From Lederbergia panacisoli (lineage in GTDB: Bacteria; Bacillota; Bacilli; Bacillales; Bacillaceae_C), in contig NZ_JANJGU010000011.1 of NCBI RefSeq assembly GCF_024626525.1, positions 62,001 to 126,000 on the forward strand: a DNA stretch of 64,000 nt, read 5' to 3'. The notes beneath the pieces were generated by a model. That model was given only the letters and a program-made list of their open reading frames with translations, was not told the origin of the DNA and did not search any database. Shown here one piece after another: positions 8,881 through 18,264 of the stretch. The translations under genes were made by a program, and so were the position numbers. Numbering within the stretch: the stretch's first letter is position 1; the number at the start of each line of letters is the position of its first letter.

Positions 8881-9510
8881 TTATATCTCCAATTTAGAAA
8901 AAGGCTGGAACAGCTTCACACCTCGGCGATTTTTACGGAAGATTTTCATATCCAATAGTAAATGACTAGCATAGCTCACGGTGCAAACGAGTAAAATGCC
9001 ATTTATTTGAAAATCCTTTTCTAAAAAGTATCCAATTAAAGAAAAATAAAACAATCCAATAAATGAATGGGTTAGGGAACGGTGGGGGAGAAGAGCTGCG
9101 ATACAAATATAGATACCCAGCAGCATCAACCACGTGTTTTGTTGATAAATCCCTAAGATTAAAGAGGTTGCACCTGTCAGTAATAACATATACTTTTGTT
9201 TAATCAAAAAGGGTGGAATGATCATTAAGGCTAGTCCTAACCCAAAACCAAGCCAGCGATCAACATCCTTATAGACTATGAAACTATTTACAATGATTAA
9301 TAACCCTAATAGTCCTAAAAGGGTGATGATCCAATTTTTATTTAGCGAAATTTTATTAGAAAGTGTTCCCTTTACATCGAGATCGGGGACTAAGCCAACA
9401 CAAGCCCCTAATAAAGTAAAAGAAATAGCAGTCGGCAGTTCCGCTCCTACATAACTTGCCACCCCGATTCCTGCAATTCCTCCTACGATAAAATGAGTTT
9501 TACCATCCAT
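8881..9510 (-). CDS. YdjM-like membrane-bound metal-dependent hydrolase (DUF457)
   Basis: ATG 9510 (MDGKTHFIVGG) lies nine bases after GAGAGG and is chosen over the ATG that touches that site. The 209-residue product has several hydrophobic segments. The polar metal-site motifs of the family are present: the first HF near residue 6, LVPDLDVKG near residue 45, LLPHRSLTHSFIG near residue 145 and ASHLLLDM near residue 185. The family is called metal-dependent hydrolase by similarity. E. coli YdjM is SOS-induced, but no LexA box is evident here. Confidence 0.8.
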   Translation of the reverse strand: MDGKTHFIVGGIAGIGVASYVGAELPTAISFTLLGACVGLVPDLDVKGTLSNKISLNKNWIITLLGLLGLLIIVNSFIVYKDVDRWLGFGLGLALMIIPPFLIKQKYMLLLTGATSLILGIYQQNTWLMLLGIYICIAALLPHRSLTHSFIGLFYFSLIGYFLEKDFQINGILLVCTVSYASHLLLDMKIFRKNRRGVKLFQPFSKLEI

Positions 9511-9615
9511 CAAAAGCATCCTCTCATGTTGTACTAAAATAGTATCGTAACATGATTTTAGGAGTATTAAAATAAAAATAGGATTAACACCATAAATGGT
9601 ACTAATCCCTATACA

Positions 9616-10260
9616 TTACCAAGAAATATATACCCAGCCTTCTTCTTGGAAAATCGAATATCCTTCATAACCATCAGTCATATTTACTTCTTTACCTGTT
9701 TTTAAAACAGTATTTAAGTTATTTAGAACTTCTTTAAGGTTATCAAATCCACTGAAAGCAAGTGATTCTGAAAGGAGATCTTTGTATTCTCTTAAAGCGG
9801 ATTTTGCACCGGTACTCATGAAAAAGATTGGGTCTCCATCTTTTACAATAGCAAAAACGTCACTTTCGGGTATCGCATATAAACCTGCATTATATTTACG
9901 AGCCAATTCACTCATACTTGAGAATTTTTCTTCATTCATAATATTTACAAATACAGTATCGTCAATTGTAACCTCATCAGGCAGTGCCTCTTCTTCGTCA
10001 ACAACCGTAACTTCTTCGGGTTCTGTTTTCTCGGCAATAACTGTGGATACTGATTCAGCTTCTACTGTTTTACTTTTTTCCATTACAGGATCTTTAAGTA
10101 TTACACGTTTAGATAATTCACTATTGGATTTTTGAGGGTGTTTCAAAATATCTGATACTTCTTGTTGTGTGGCATTGCTGTGCAGCCCTTCATGCCCAAT
10201 CGCTCCGGCAATGAATAACACGAAAGACATGATAATAATGGCATAAAATTTTGTTTTCAT
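9616..10260 (-). CDS. Membrane-anchored hypothetical protein
   Basis: ATG 10260 follows GAGGAG at eight bases. The 214-residue product has an N-terminal hydrophobic segment (about 4-20, no lipobox), an acidic, Val/Glu-rich linker (about 60-100), and a compact C-terminal region (about 105-214) rich in aromatic residues ending EGWVYISW. This looks like an extracytoplasmic protein tethered by an uncleaved signal anchor. I do not recognise the family. It is divergent to the HAD hydrolase at 10496. Confidence 0.6.
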   Translation of the reverse strand: MKTKFYAIIIMSFVLFIAGAIGHEGLHSNATQQEVSDILKHPQKSNSELSKRVILKDPVMEKSKTVEAESVSTVIAEKTEPEEVTVVDEEEALPDEVTIDDTVFVNIMNEEKFSSMSELARKYNAGLYAIPESDVFAIVKDGDPIFFMSTGAKSALREYKDLLSESLAFSGFDNLKEVLNNLNTVLKTGKEVNMTDGYEGYSIFQEEGWVYISW

Positions 10261-10495
10261 CTTTAACACTCCTCGTTTGTTCCTATACTTAATAGACGCA
10301 TGAAAACAGAGAAAGTTTCATTTTTTATCAAAAATATTTCTATTATTACAAACTTGTTACAAAAATAGTAATTTACTATCAGTATATATATTACCTATTT
10401 AAAACATATTAAAACGGATTTTCTGTTCTATTAATCCAGAAAGATGGTACACTATCCATATTGATAATATATTTAGTTAAGAGGCGAGGACGAAA

Positions 10496-11299
10496 ATGAT
10501 TAAAGCGATATTTTTTGATTTAGATGATACTTTACTATGGGATCAGAAAAGTGTAAAAGAGGCATTTGCAGCTACATGTAAAATTGCTGAGGAACGATAC
10601 GGAATAGATATAGAGATGTTGGAAGAAGCTGTTCGCAAAGCTGCTAGTTATTTATACTCGACGTATGAAACGTATCCATTTACACAAATGATTGGAATCA
10701 ATCCATTTGAGGGCCTTTGGGGAAACTTCCTTGATGATCAACCTGATTTTATAAAAATGAAAGAAATTGTTCCGACTTATCGAAAAGATGCTTGGACAGA
10801 AGGTTTAAAAATAGTAGGCATCGATGATCCTGAATTTGGATTAGAACTTGCGGAGCGATTTCCATTAGAGCGAAGGAATCTTCCTTTCCTGTATGAAGAA
10901 ACATTTGAAGTACTAAACAAATTAAAGAGTCATTATCGACTATTACTTTTAACGAACGGATCACCCGATTTACAAAATATAAAATTAACGATTACACCTG
11001 AGCTTTCTCCATATTTTGAACATATCGTAATTTCTGGAGGATTTGGAAAAGGGAAGCCCGATCCATCTATTTTTGAACATGCTTTATCACTAATGGATTT
11101 AAATAAAGATGAAGTACTAATGGTTGGAGATAACCTAAATACAGATATTCTCGGTGCCAATCGTACTGGAATTAAATCAGTATGGATTAATCGTCATAAT
11201 AAAGAACGGACAGATGTAGTACCAACATATGAAATTCAACATTTAGATGAGCTATTTGCGATTTTGGATAAGCTAGCTAGTAACGTTGGAATTCGATAA
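10496..11299 (+). CDS. HAD-superfamily hydrolase (YsaA-like)
   Basis: The 267-residue product starts at ATG 10496 behind GAGGCGAGGA. All HAD motifs are present: [10 protein letters not shown] (nucleophile and acid/base Asp), [11 protein letters not shown], the Lys in [12 protein letters not shown], and [14 protein letters not shown] helical cap of about 100 residues separates motifs I and II, as in subclass I phosphatases. Size and motifs resemble the uncharacterised YsaA-type proteins of bacilli. The acetyltransferase gene starts 13 bp beyond the stop, so the two are probably co-transcribed. Confidence 0.85.
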   Translation: MIKAIFFDLDDTLLWDQKSVKEAFAATCKIAEERYGIDIEMLEEAVRKAASYLYSTYETYPFTQMIGINPFEGLWGNFLDDQPDFIKMKEIVPTYRKDAWTEGLKIVGIDDPEFGLELAERFPLERRNLPFLYEETFEVLNKLKSHYRLLLLTNGSPDLQNIKLTITPELSPYFEHIVISGGFGKGKPDPSIFEHALSLMDLNKDEVLMVGDNLNTDILGANRTGIKSVWINRHNKERTDVVPTYEIQHLDELFAILDKLASNVGIR

Positions 11300-11312
11300 T
11301 GGTAGAGCGGCT

Positions 11313-11765
11313 ATGAAAATTAGAAAATTACATAGTAGGGAAGAAGCTCCATCGGATTTATTACTTTTGGCTGATCCCTCACAGGAACTAATAAGGGATT
11401 ATTTAAAAAGAGGGGAATGCTTTGTAGCTGAGGTTAATCATGAAAAAATAGGGGTTTATATTTTATTGCCAACACGACCTTGTACGATAGAATTAGTCAA
11501 TATTGCTGTGGCTGAAAACGACCAAGGTAAGGGAATAGGAAAACAATTGGTAATAGATGCGATGAATAGAGCGAAAAAAAAGGGATATAAAACAATAGAA
11601 GTTGGAACTTCGAACTCTAGTATAAATCAACTGGCTCTTTATCAAAAATGTGGGTTTAGAATAACAGGCATCGATAAGGATTTCTTCATTCGCCATTACC
11701 ATAAAGCTATAGTTGAAAATGAAATACAAGCCATGGATATGATACGTTTATCCAAAGATTTATGA
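11313..11765 (+). CDS. GNAT-family N-acetyltransferase (YvbK-like)
   Basis: The frame is open from 11286, inside the HAD gene, but ATG 11313 (MKIRKLHSRE) fits the family start and follows GGTAGAGCGG. The 150-residue product is a complete single GNAT domain. The acetyl-CoA loop is ENDQGKGIGKQLV, preceded by the strand IELVNIAV and followed by ALYQKCGFRITG. The substrate is unknown. It lies between the HAD hydrolase and the AarF kinase genes, all on the plus strand with short gaps. Confidence 0.85.
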   Translation: MKIRKLHSREEAPSDLLLLADPSQELIRDYLKRGECFVAEVNHEKIGVYILLPTRPCTIELVNIAVAENDQGKGIGKQLVIDAMNRAKKKGYKTIEVGTSNSSINQLALYQKCGFRITGIDKDFFIRHYHKAIVENEIQAMDMIRLSKDL

Positions 11766-11789
11766 ATCTATTAAGTGGGCGAGATGCTT

Positions 11790-13412
11790 ATGAAAACGAC
11801 GAATAAATATTATCGTATTTACAAAGTATTATCAATGTTCTTTATAAGCTTTTTCCAAATTTATTCTTATAAAATTCGGAGAAAGTCTGACGCTGACTGG
11901 GAAAGGCTTTGGGAGAAAATAGGAGAGCGGTTTAGGAAGACATTATTTGAATTAGAAGGGCTCCTTATCAAAATCGGACAGATGCTTAGTATTCGCGGCG
12001 ATATACTTCCGAATGCGTTTATTAAACAATTACAAGACCTTACGGACAATGTTCCACCTTCCAAATTTGACGAAATTGAGAAAATCATAGAAAAAGAATG
12101 GGGATGCAATTTAAACCAACATTTAATTTCTATTGAAAAAAAAGCCATTGCATCAGCGTCCATTGGTGAAGTGTATAAAGGCGAGCTAAAGGATGGTTCG
12201 ACCATTGCAATTAAAGTGCAGCGCCCACGTATTGACTCAATCATTAAAACTGATTTCAGAACATTAGGATTCATTATTTGGTTTACCGATCATTTTATAC
12301 CGATTCCGAAAGGTTTTATTAACTTAAAAGTTTTATTTAATGAACTAAAAGAAGTGATTGAAAGAGAACTGGATTTTTTAAAAGAACAAAAATCCCTTCT
12401 TACATTTAAGGAACGGTTTAATGATGATGAACGTATTAAAATCCCTGCTGTTTATACGGAATTAAGTACTCAAAAAGTTCTTGTAATGGAATGGATAGAA
12501 GGTGGCAGGATAACAGAATCCGAGAATCTAAATCGATTACCAATTAACCGAAATGAATTAGCACAGAAACTCATTTCTGTTTTCCTTCCGCAGTGGCTAG
12601 AGTCGGGAATTTTTCATGCGGACCCACATCCAGGAAATGTTCTCGTATCGAAAGGAGGCAGCATTATCTTACTAGATTTTGGCATGGTGGGGGAAATATC
12701 CAAAAAAGATGCTACTCATTTTCAAACCTTAATTGAAAGCTTTCTTTCAAAAAATTATGCAAAAGCCGTTGATTGTTTTGTTCAGTTGGGATTCGTTCTG
12801 CCAGAAGCTGATACAAGAACGATGGAGAAACTTCTTTTTGAACTTATGTCTTTTCAATCTTTCCAGCTGAAAGATATTGATTTAATCGCATTTAAAATGG
12901 AAATGAATGACATCATTCGAGCGCTCCCTATTCAAGTTCCAACACGATTTGTATTTTTAGGAAGAGCATTCGTCACAATCGAAGGCATGATTCGTGAATT
13001 GGTACCGGAAGAAGATCTTTTCGATTTAATTAAACCAGTCTTTATGGAATGGCTAGAAAAGAAAGGGAATAATAAATGGTCTTTCGTCTGGCATTGGATT
13101 CAGTCGCAGCCATTATTTAGAATTGTGTATTCTATAAAAGAGTTTCTAGCTTTACCTCAACAAATTGAACGTATAAAAGAAGTTGAACAAAGAAGGCATT
13201 TTCAATTTGCGATTTATGAAAACAATAAAAAACGGTTATTTCAAATGATGCTCATAGGCATGATCGGTATCCCTATTGGTTTCTATATATCACAACCTTT
13301 GATTTGGAAAATAGCAATCGGTGTATTCGTCATTAGTGGTTTAGGATTTCTTATTTATAGCTCACGGGAGAAAAAATGGATGAAATATATGCAAGATCAT
13401 AGAAGAGGATGA
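11790..13412 (+). CDS. AarF/UbiB (ABC1) family atypical kinase
   Basis: ATG 11790 follows GGGCGAG at six bases. The product is about 540 residues. ABC1-family hallmarks are visible: the KxGQ motif in LLIKIGQMLSIRGD, the Ala-rich loop ASASIGEVYKG in place of a Gly-rich loop, Lys in AIKVQRP, the catalytic HADPHPGNV, and the DFG-like LLDFGMVG. Two hydrophobic segments at the C-terminus (about 490-508 and 513-532) anchor it to the membrane. Family members support quinone or lipid metabolism through ATPase or kinase activity. No quinone gene is adjacent, so the role is unassigned. A terminator overlaps the stop codon. Confidence 0.85.
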   Translation: MKTTNKYYRIYKVLSMFFISFFQIYSYKIRRKSDADWERLWEKIGERFRKTLFELEGLLIKIGQMLSIRGDILPNAFIKQLQDLTDNVPPSKFDEIEKIIEKEWGCNLNQHLISIEKKAIASASIGEVYKGELKDGSTIAIKVQRPRIDSIIKTDFRTLGFIIWFTDHFIPIPKGFINLKVLFNELKEVIERELDFLKEQKSLLTFKERFNDDERIKIPAVYTELSTQKVLVMEWIEGGRITESENLNRLPINRNELAQKLISVFLPQWLESGIFHADPHPGNVLVSKGGSIILLDFGMVGEISKKDATHFQTLIESFLSKNYAKAVDCFVQLGFVLPEADTRTMEKLLFELMSFQSFQLKDIDLIAFKMEMNDIIRALPIQVPTRFVFLGRAFVTIEGMIRELVPEEDLFDLIKPVFMEWLEKKGNNKWSFVWHWIQSQPLFRIVYSIKEFLALPQQIERIKEVEQRRHFQFAIYENNKKRLFQMMLIGMIGIPIGFYISQPLIWKIAIGVFVISGLGFLIYSSREKKWMKYMQDHRRG

Positions 13413-13456
13413 GGTGGGGGAACAGCATTGTTCACTCTCCTCATCCTTTATTTTTA
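13405..13456 (+). terminator. Terminator of the AarF-like gene
   Basis: AGGATGAGG pairs with CCTCATCCT across a loop that can extend the stem, then TTTATTTTT follows. The stop codon TGA is in the left arm. Confidence 0.75.
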
Positions 13457-13470
13457 TTAATTTGATTATG

Positions 13471-13504
13471 AAAAAAGGTTTATGGATCTTCTATCCATAA
13501 ACCT
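13471..13504 (-). terminator. Terminator of the small basic protein gene
   Basis: On the minus strand AGGTTTATGGAT pairs perfectly with ATCCATAAACCT around a four-base loop, followed by six T. Confidence 0.8.
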
Positions 13505-13515
13505 AGTAATGAGAA

Positions 13516-13689
13516 TTAAACTCCCATTTTCCTTCTTGTGTTGCTCGTTTTTTTCGTCTGCTGACTTTTTAGTATTTTAGTTTCTGTACTGCCTTTTACA
13601 CTAGCTTTTGAATTTTGCGCCGCCTTTTTTTCAGCAAGCTTCTTTTGCATCGCTTCCTGCAATGAAATTTTTTTAGAACCTTCTGTCAT
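13516..13689 (-). CDS. Small basic protein, 57 residues
   Basis: The gene starts at ATG 13689, seven bases after a strong site (CGGGAGGC), and stops at 13516, followed by its own terminator. The protein begins MTEGSKKISLQEAMQKKL and ends TRRKMGV. It is rich in Lys, Gln and Ala, predicted helical at the N-terminus, with a basic tail and no membrane segment. I recall similar short proteins in bacilli but cannot name a function. Its own terminator and ribosome site make it a real gene despite its size. Confidence 0.7.
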   Translation of the reverse strand: MTEGSKKISLQEAMQKKLAEKKAAQNSKASVKGSTETKILKSQQTKKTSNTRRKMGV

Positions 13690-13780
13690 TGTTTCAGCCT
13701 CCCGATATTATGTCTTAGAAATAGTATAAAAAATGATTGTGCAAATGTATAGTAGCTGATGTTTTTTTTCACATATTCTC

Positions 13781-13808
13781 TTGCTTTTAATCTTGCAGAA
13801 TGTAATAA
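13781..13808 (+). promoter_or_regulatory. Candidate promoter of the Met T-box transcript
   Basis: TTGCTT and TAATAA are separated by 16 bp, just upstream of the first leader helix. A plain sigma-A-type match of moderate quality. Confidence 0.4.
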
Positions 13809-13814
13809 TAAGGA

Positions 13815-14117
13815 AAATATTTTTATAAAACGATGATGAGAAGAGTAAATCAACAGTATTCTTATACAGAGAGCTTCGGTAGCTGAGAAGAAGCAAAGAA
13901 AAGTTGATTGAAGATGGTCTCTGAGTAGCATAGCTGAACTTTTAATAAGAGTAAGGCTATGACGAGATTTGGCACTCGTTATAAATGTCAAAGTATAAGA
14001 ACTTTTCCGTTCCGTACTTATGGAGGCTAATCATGTGAGTGATTAGTGAATAAAGGTGGTAACACGAGGTAAACCCTTGTCCTTTGACTATTTTGTCTTT
14101 GGGCGGGGTTTTTTTGT
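13815..14117 (+). promoter_or_regulatory. T-box riboswitch, methionine specifier
   Basis: The conserved T-box AAAGGTGGTAACACGAGG lies at 14052-14069, followed by a G/C-rich terminator (AAACCC..GGGGTTT and T-run, 14071-14117). The specifier region of stem I reads GAAGATGGTCTCTGAGTAGC, with the Met codon ATG at 13914-13916. Uncharged tRNA-Met is expected to stabilise the antiterminator and switch on the downstream methionyl-tRNA synthetase gene. The specifier matches the gene it controls. Confidence 0.9.
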
Positions 14118-14141
14118 TTCATTAAAAAAGGAGGGAAGATC

Positions 14142-15781
14142 ATGAATATTTTGATTGGTGGAGCTTGGCCATATGCGAATGGATCTCTTCATTTAGGTCA
14201 TATCGCCAGCTTATTATCAGGGGATATTTTAGCAAGATATTATAGAGCTAAAGGGGAGAAGGTACTATATGTGTCCGGCAGTGATTGTAATGGAACGCCA
14301 ATTTCAATCAAAGCAAAGCAGGAAGGGGTTTCTCCTGAAGAAATTGCAGATAAATACCATGAAGAGTTCAGTAATTGTTTTAAGAGGCTAGGGTTTACGT
14401 ATGATTGTTATACACGTACAGATACCGTACTTCATCATAAAGTTGTGCAAAATATATTCTTGAAATTATTAAACAATGGATACCTTTATAAAAAAGAGGT
14501 TGAGCAAGCATATTGTCATACTTGTGATCAATTTTTGCCTGACCGATTTGTAGAAGGTATTTGTCCAAACTGCAGCAAGGATGCAAGAGGGGACCAGTGT
14601 GATCACTGCTCACAAATATTGGATCCATTAGAACTGTTGGAGAAAAGTTGCAAAATATGTGGAGACTCCCCTGCCGCAAAGAAAACAAAACATTTTTATT
14701 TCAAATTAAGTTCATTGCAAGCTGAATTAGAAACATATGTTGATTTCGCTAAAAGGCATAAATTGTGGAGAGGAAATGCCATTCAATTAACGGAAAGATA
14801 TTTAAAGGAAGGGTTGCACGATCGGCCAGTTTCTAGAGATTTACCAATAGGAGTCCCTGTACCTGTTAATGGCTATGAGGAGAAGAAAATCTATGTGTGG
14901 ATAGAGGCAGTTGCAGGCTATTTTTCAGCTAGCAAAAAATGGGCGAAGGATCGTAATCTAAGTGAATCTGATTTTTGGGATAAAGAAACACGGTCTTATT
15001 ATATACATGGTAAAGACAATATCCCTTTTCATCAATTATTTGGCCTTCTATCTTAATGGGAGCGGGATTCTATAGTTTACCTACCCATATCGTTTCGAAT
15101 GAATATTTAACTGTGGAAAAGAAAAAGCTTTCAACTAGTAAAAATTGGGCAGTTTGGGTTCCAGATATGTTGAAAAAGTATGAACCAGACTCGATTCGGT
15201 ATTTTTTAACGATTAATGCACCAGAAAACAGAGATTCCGATTTTTCTTGGAGAGAGTTTGTATACAGTCATAACAGTGAATTATTAGGAGCATATGGAAA
15301 TTTCGTCAATCGTACTTTAAAATTTTTAGAGAAGTCATACGCCGGGAGAATCACAAGAGGAAACATTGATGAACAAATAAAAGTTGGGATAGAACAGCTT
15401 TATACAAAAGTGGGAAGACATATTGAAAAAACTCATTTTAAACAGGCACTGGAATTGATTTTTGAATTTGTTAGGCGGGCAAATAAATATTTTGATGATG
15501 AAAAGCCATGGATTCAAATTAACGAAACTCCAAAAGAATGTGAAAACACATTATCGACTTGTGTATTTATCATCATAAATTTGGCTCAGATATCCCATCC
15601 ATTTTTACCATTTTCAAGTGAAAAGGTAAAAGACATTTTAGCAATACCCGGTTTTAAGTGGAATGTAATAGAGAACACCGCAATTTCGTTGAACAACGTC
15701 AATCCATTATTTAAAAGGATCGACGTCGAAAATATCGAGTTTGAAATTGAAAAATTAAATAAACAATCGAAAAATTCATAG
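14142..15781 (+). pseudogene. metS: Methionyl-tRNA synthetase, second type, with one frameshift
   Basis: The enzyme charges tRNA-Met. ATG 14142 follows AAAAGGAGGGA. The first frame (304 codons, to 15056) has the HLGH signature and four CxxC-type knuckles (CHTCD, CPNC, CDHC, CKIC), the two-zinc-knuckle form. The second frame carries KLSTSKNW (KMSKS equivalent) and the anticodon-binding domain. The join lies at about 15033-15037: [10 protein letters not shown] should continue [12 protein letters not shown], and one extra A in CATCAATTATTTGG restores this. Total length would be about 546 residues, without the C-terminal tRNA-binding domain of the usual Bacillus MetS. An additional MetRS of this kind is known in some bacilli. 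A sequencing error is possible, and loss is tolerable only if another MetRS exists elsewhere. Confidence 0.85.
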
Positions 15782-15955
15782 TGAATGCCGGAAGTGAAAA
15801 ATTAACATATTTAAACATCCTATAAAAGGGTAATTTCCTCTTTTTTACCTGCAAATCACTTAGAAAATATTATAGACAGGGTTATAAACTAAGCTTGTTA
15901 ATGACCCGTAACATAGAGTACGATAAGTATATAAATAAATGTTCGGGGGAAAGCC

Positions 15956-16501
15956 ATGAAAGAAAGTACAAAAAAAGAAATGTTTTCTTGGATAAAATCA
16001 ATTGCATTAGCTTTCATTATCGCTTTTATGTGTAGGCACTTTTTTTTCACACCTACGACGGTTTTTGGCGAATCAATGTCACCTACCTTTCATGAACACG
16101 ATAGGATTGTAGTAAGTAAGACGACTAAAATTGAACGATTCGATGTGATTGTGTTTAATGCGCCTGATGCAGATAAGCATTATATTAAGAGAGTAATTGG
16201 TCTACCAGGGGATAGTATAGAAGTGTTAGATGATGTACTGTATGTCAATGGCAAAGAAATCAAGGAACCATACTTATTAGAAAATAAAAAAGATGCTCCA
16301 TTAAGTAAACTCACTTGGGATTTTACGTTAAAAGAAATTACTGGGAAATCAAGCGTGCCAAAGGGATTTTATTTTGTTATGGGAGATAACCGTCTATATA
16401 GTAATGATAGTCGATCATTTGGATTTGTGTCTGCCGATTCGGTTATTGGAGAAGCAAAATTTCGATTTTATCCATTGCAGAAAATAGGTATACCAAAATA
16501 A
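15956..16501 (+). CDS. Type I signal peptidase (Sip type)
   Basis: The 181-residue product starts at ATG 15956 after GGGGGAAAG. One N-terminal membrane segment (about 12-30) anchors a catalytic domain outside the membrane. The Ser-Lys dyad is visible: Ser40 in GESMSPTF and Lys78 in YIKRVIGLPGD. The later boxes MGDNRLYSNDSRSFG and VIGEAKFRFYP are typical of Gram-positive SipS/T/U/V-like enzymes. It removes signal peptides from exported proteins. It appears monocistronic. Which Sip paralogue it corresponds to cannot be decided. Confidence 0.9.
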   Translation: MKESTKKEMFSWIKSIALAFIIAFMCRHFFFTPTTVFGESMSPTFHEHDRIVVSKTTKIERFDVIVFNAPDADKHYIKRVIGLPGDSIEVLDDVLYVNGKEIKEPYLLENKKDAPLSKLTWDFTLKEITGKSSVPKGFYFVMGDNRLYSNDSRSFGFVSADSVIGEAKFRFYPLQKIGIPK

Positions 16502-16527
16502 TTCGTAAAAAACTTTTTCAACCGTAT

Positions 16528-16743
16528 TTAAACAAATCCGTTTCCCAATAAAACATAAAAACCATCATTTCCATTTTGGGAATCATGGTTTTTATGTTTT
16601 ATTGTATAAAGTTGGTCTTTTTTCGTTTTTGTTCTTCTCGTTCTCATATCAGTGAAAGCGAAGGGGCTTCTGTTGTCTGCTGGATTTCTTCGTCCTTCAC
16701 GAGCTATTTTTTGTCTTTGTTTTTTTGCCTTGGAAGATGCCAA
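16528..16743 (-). CDS. Small conserved basic protein, 71 residues
   Basis: TTG 16743 is eight bases after AAGGAG, whereas the earlier in-frame GTG touches that site. The product begins with a Lys/Arg/Gln-rich helix, then RREGRRNPADNRSPFAF-like text (seen: REGRRNPADNRSPFAF) and RTRRTKTKKDQLYT. I recognise this pattern as a recurrent uncharacterised family in bacilli but know no function. The highly basic first half suggests nucleic-acid or ribosome contact (inference). The last third of the gene is an extensive DNA inverted repeat. Confidence 0.65.
   Translation of the reverse strand: MASSKAKKQRQKIAREGRRNPADNRSPFAFTDMRTRRTKTKKDQLYTIKHKNHDSQNGNDGFYVLLGNGFV
16546..16604. repeat. 20-bp perfect inverted repeat inside a small gene
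   Basis: CAATAAAACATAAAAACCAT (16546-16565) is the exact reverse complement of 16585-16604, separated by 19 bases that can pair further. It lies in the 3' part of the minus-strand small gene and 45 bp past the signal peptidase stop, so it may end transcription in both directions. Confidence 0.75.
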
Positions 16744-16828
16744 GTCAATCACTCCTTATAGTTTAATTATAAATAATTATATAAGTAAAATAGTTATTTT
16801 GCCATATATACGGAAGTGAATTCAGGCA

Positions 16829-16876
16829 AGAAAACAAAACCTTTCGCAAAATTGAATTGAAAAGTTTTGTTTTTCA
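16829..16876. terminator. A/T-rich hairpin terminator after the dehydrogenase gene
   Basis: GAAAACAAAACCTTT pairs imperfectly with AAAAGTTTTGTTTTTC. It sits immediately beyond the stop of the minus-strand gene ending at 16884 and has T-rich tracts on both strands. Confidence 0.5.
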
Positions 16877-16883
16877 CTTATAG

Positions 16884-18188
16884 TTAAAACCCATCTCCTA
16901 AACGTCTTACAACGGCATTTCCCAAATGTCCTTTTGTTACATTTCTCGTATCAAAAATAATTGGGGCATGATTTAATATTTTATTAAGAGGAATAGCCGA
17001 ATGGTCAGTTAATATAATCACACAATCAACTTCCCGTAGTAAATCTTCTGTTATATCAGTGTTCATATATAATTTATTTGCGATATTTAACGAGGGAATA
17101 TATGGGTCATGATATAAGACTGAAGCGCCTTTTTGGCTAAGCTTTTCAATTATATCAAGTGCTGAAGAGTCACGAGTATCTGCAACATCCTTTTTATAGG
17201 TCACACCATATATTAGAACTTTTGCCGAGGAAAGCTTTTTGTTTGGCTTCAGAATCTCTTCTGTTTGATTAATAATGTAATCAATTATTTTTTGGTTCAC
17301 TAATTCCGATAAAGCAATAAATTCGCTATTTGTACCTAATTGTTGAAGTTTCCATTGAAGGTAAAAAGGATCAACTGGAATGCAGTGCCCCCCAATACCC
17401 GGACCTGGATAAAATGTCATAAATCCATAAGGTTTTGTACTCGCAGCGCCAATGACTTCCCATATATCAACCTTTAGATGATTGCAAAGAATTGCTATTT
17501 CATTAATAAATGAAATATTAATGAAACGAAATGTATTCTCAAGGAGCTTAGTAAATTCAGCTGCTTCTGTTGAGGAAACTGGTATTACCTCATTATAAAT
17601 ATTGCTGTAAAGAGACATGGCCTCTTGTTTACACTTATCTGTTTGTCCGCCAATTACCTTAGGTATTTCTGCTACTCCATATTGATGATTACCCGGATCC
17701 ACCCTTTCAGGAGAATTAGCTAGGTAAAAATCCTTACCTACTCGTAAACCACTTTTTTCAAGAATTGGCAAAAAGACTTCCGTCGTAGTACCTGGGAAAG
17801 TTGAACTTTCTAGAACAACAAGATGCCCTTTTTTAAGCCTTTGTTGAATTTCTTCCCCCGCCTTTATTATATAACGTAAATCCGGTGTTTTCATTTTTGT
17901 AAGGGGCGTTGGCACACAAATAATGATGGTGCCAACATCCTTTATCACATCAATATTAGTAGTTGCCTCGAATTTTCCACTACCTATAACTTCATTTAAT
18001 CTATTATTCTCAACGTCTCCAACATAACTTATTGAGTGTTGAAGTTTACGTACTTTACTCTCATCCATATCTACTCCAATTACATGAAATTCTTTTTCAG
18101 CAAGCATGATAGACAATGGAAGTCCCACAAATCCCAAACCTATAACAGCTATTTTATTTCTCAAGATGTTTGAATCAATGGTATTCAT
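16884..18188 (-). CDS. UDP-N-acetylglucosamine 6-dehydrogenase-like (WbpA type)
   Basis: The 434-residue product belongs to the UDP-glucose/GDP-mannose dehydrogenase family, which oxidises C6 of a nucleotide sugar to the carboxylate using two NAD+. Visible features are the Rossmann motif VIGLGFVGLP (about 15-24), ESSTFPGTT, NSPERVDPGN, the Lys of AAEFTKLLENTFR, and the catalytic Cys269 in GPGIGGHCIPVDP. The SPER and GGHCIPVDP forms fit the UDP-HexNAc branch rather than UDP-glucose. Divergent, 300 bp away, are aminotransferase and oxidoreductase genes of the same proposed pathway. A sigma-K-like -10 (CATAATTTA) lies upstream. Confidence 0.85.
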   Translation of the reverse strand: MNTIDSNILRNKIAVIGLGFVGLPLSIMLAEKEFHVIGVDMDESKVRKLQHSISYVGDVENNRLNEVIGSGKFEATTNIDVIKDVGTIIICVPTPLTKMKTPDLRYIIKAGEEIQQRLKKGHLVVLESSTFPGTTTEVFLPILEKSGLRVGKDFYLANSPERVDPGNHQYGVAEIPKVIGGQTDKCKQEAMSLYSNIYNEVIPVSSTEAAEFTKLLENTFRFINISFINEIAILCNHLKVDIWEVIGAASTKPYGFMTFYPGPGIGGHCIPVDPFYLQWKLQQLGTNSEFIALSELVNQKIIDYIINQTEEILKPNKKLSSAKVLIYGVTYKKDVADTRDSSALDIIEKLSQKGASVLYHDPYIPSLNIANKLYMNTDITEDLLREVDCVIILTDHSAIPLNKILNHAPIIFDTRNVTKGHLGNAVVRRLGDGF

Positions 18189-18224
18189 TCATCTCCCCCG
18201 TCTCAATTATTAATTAATACTTTC

Positions 18225-18251
18225 TAAATTATGTATCTTAATAATATTGGT
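18225..18251 (-). promoter_or_regulatory. Possible sigma-K-type promoter of the dehydrogenase gene
   Basis: On the minus strand, ACC (18249-18251) is 15 bases before CATAATTTA (18225-18233), compatible with the sigma-K pattern AC, 16-18 bp, CATAnnnTA. The match is short and only suggestive, but it would agree with a spore-surface glycan role. Confidence 0.25.
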
Positions 18252-18264
18252 AATGGACAAACAT

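Noticed and set aside
13686-13991. Minus-strand frames across the T-box leader
   Set aside because: Explained by the riboswitch; no ribosome site or recognisable protein.
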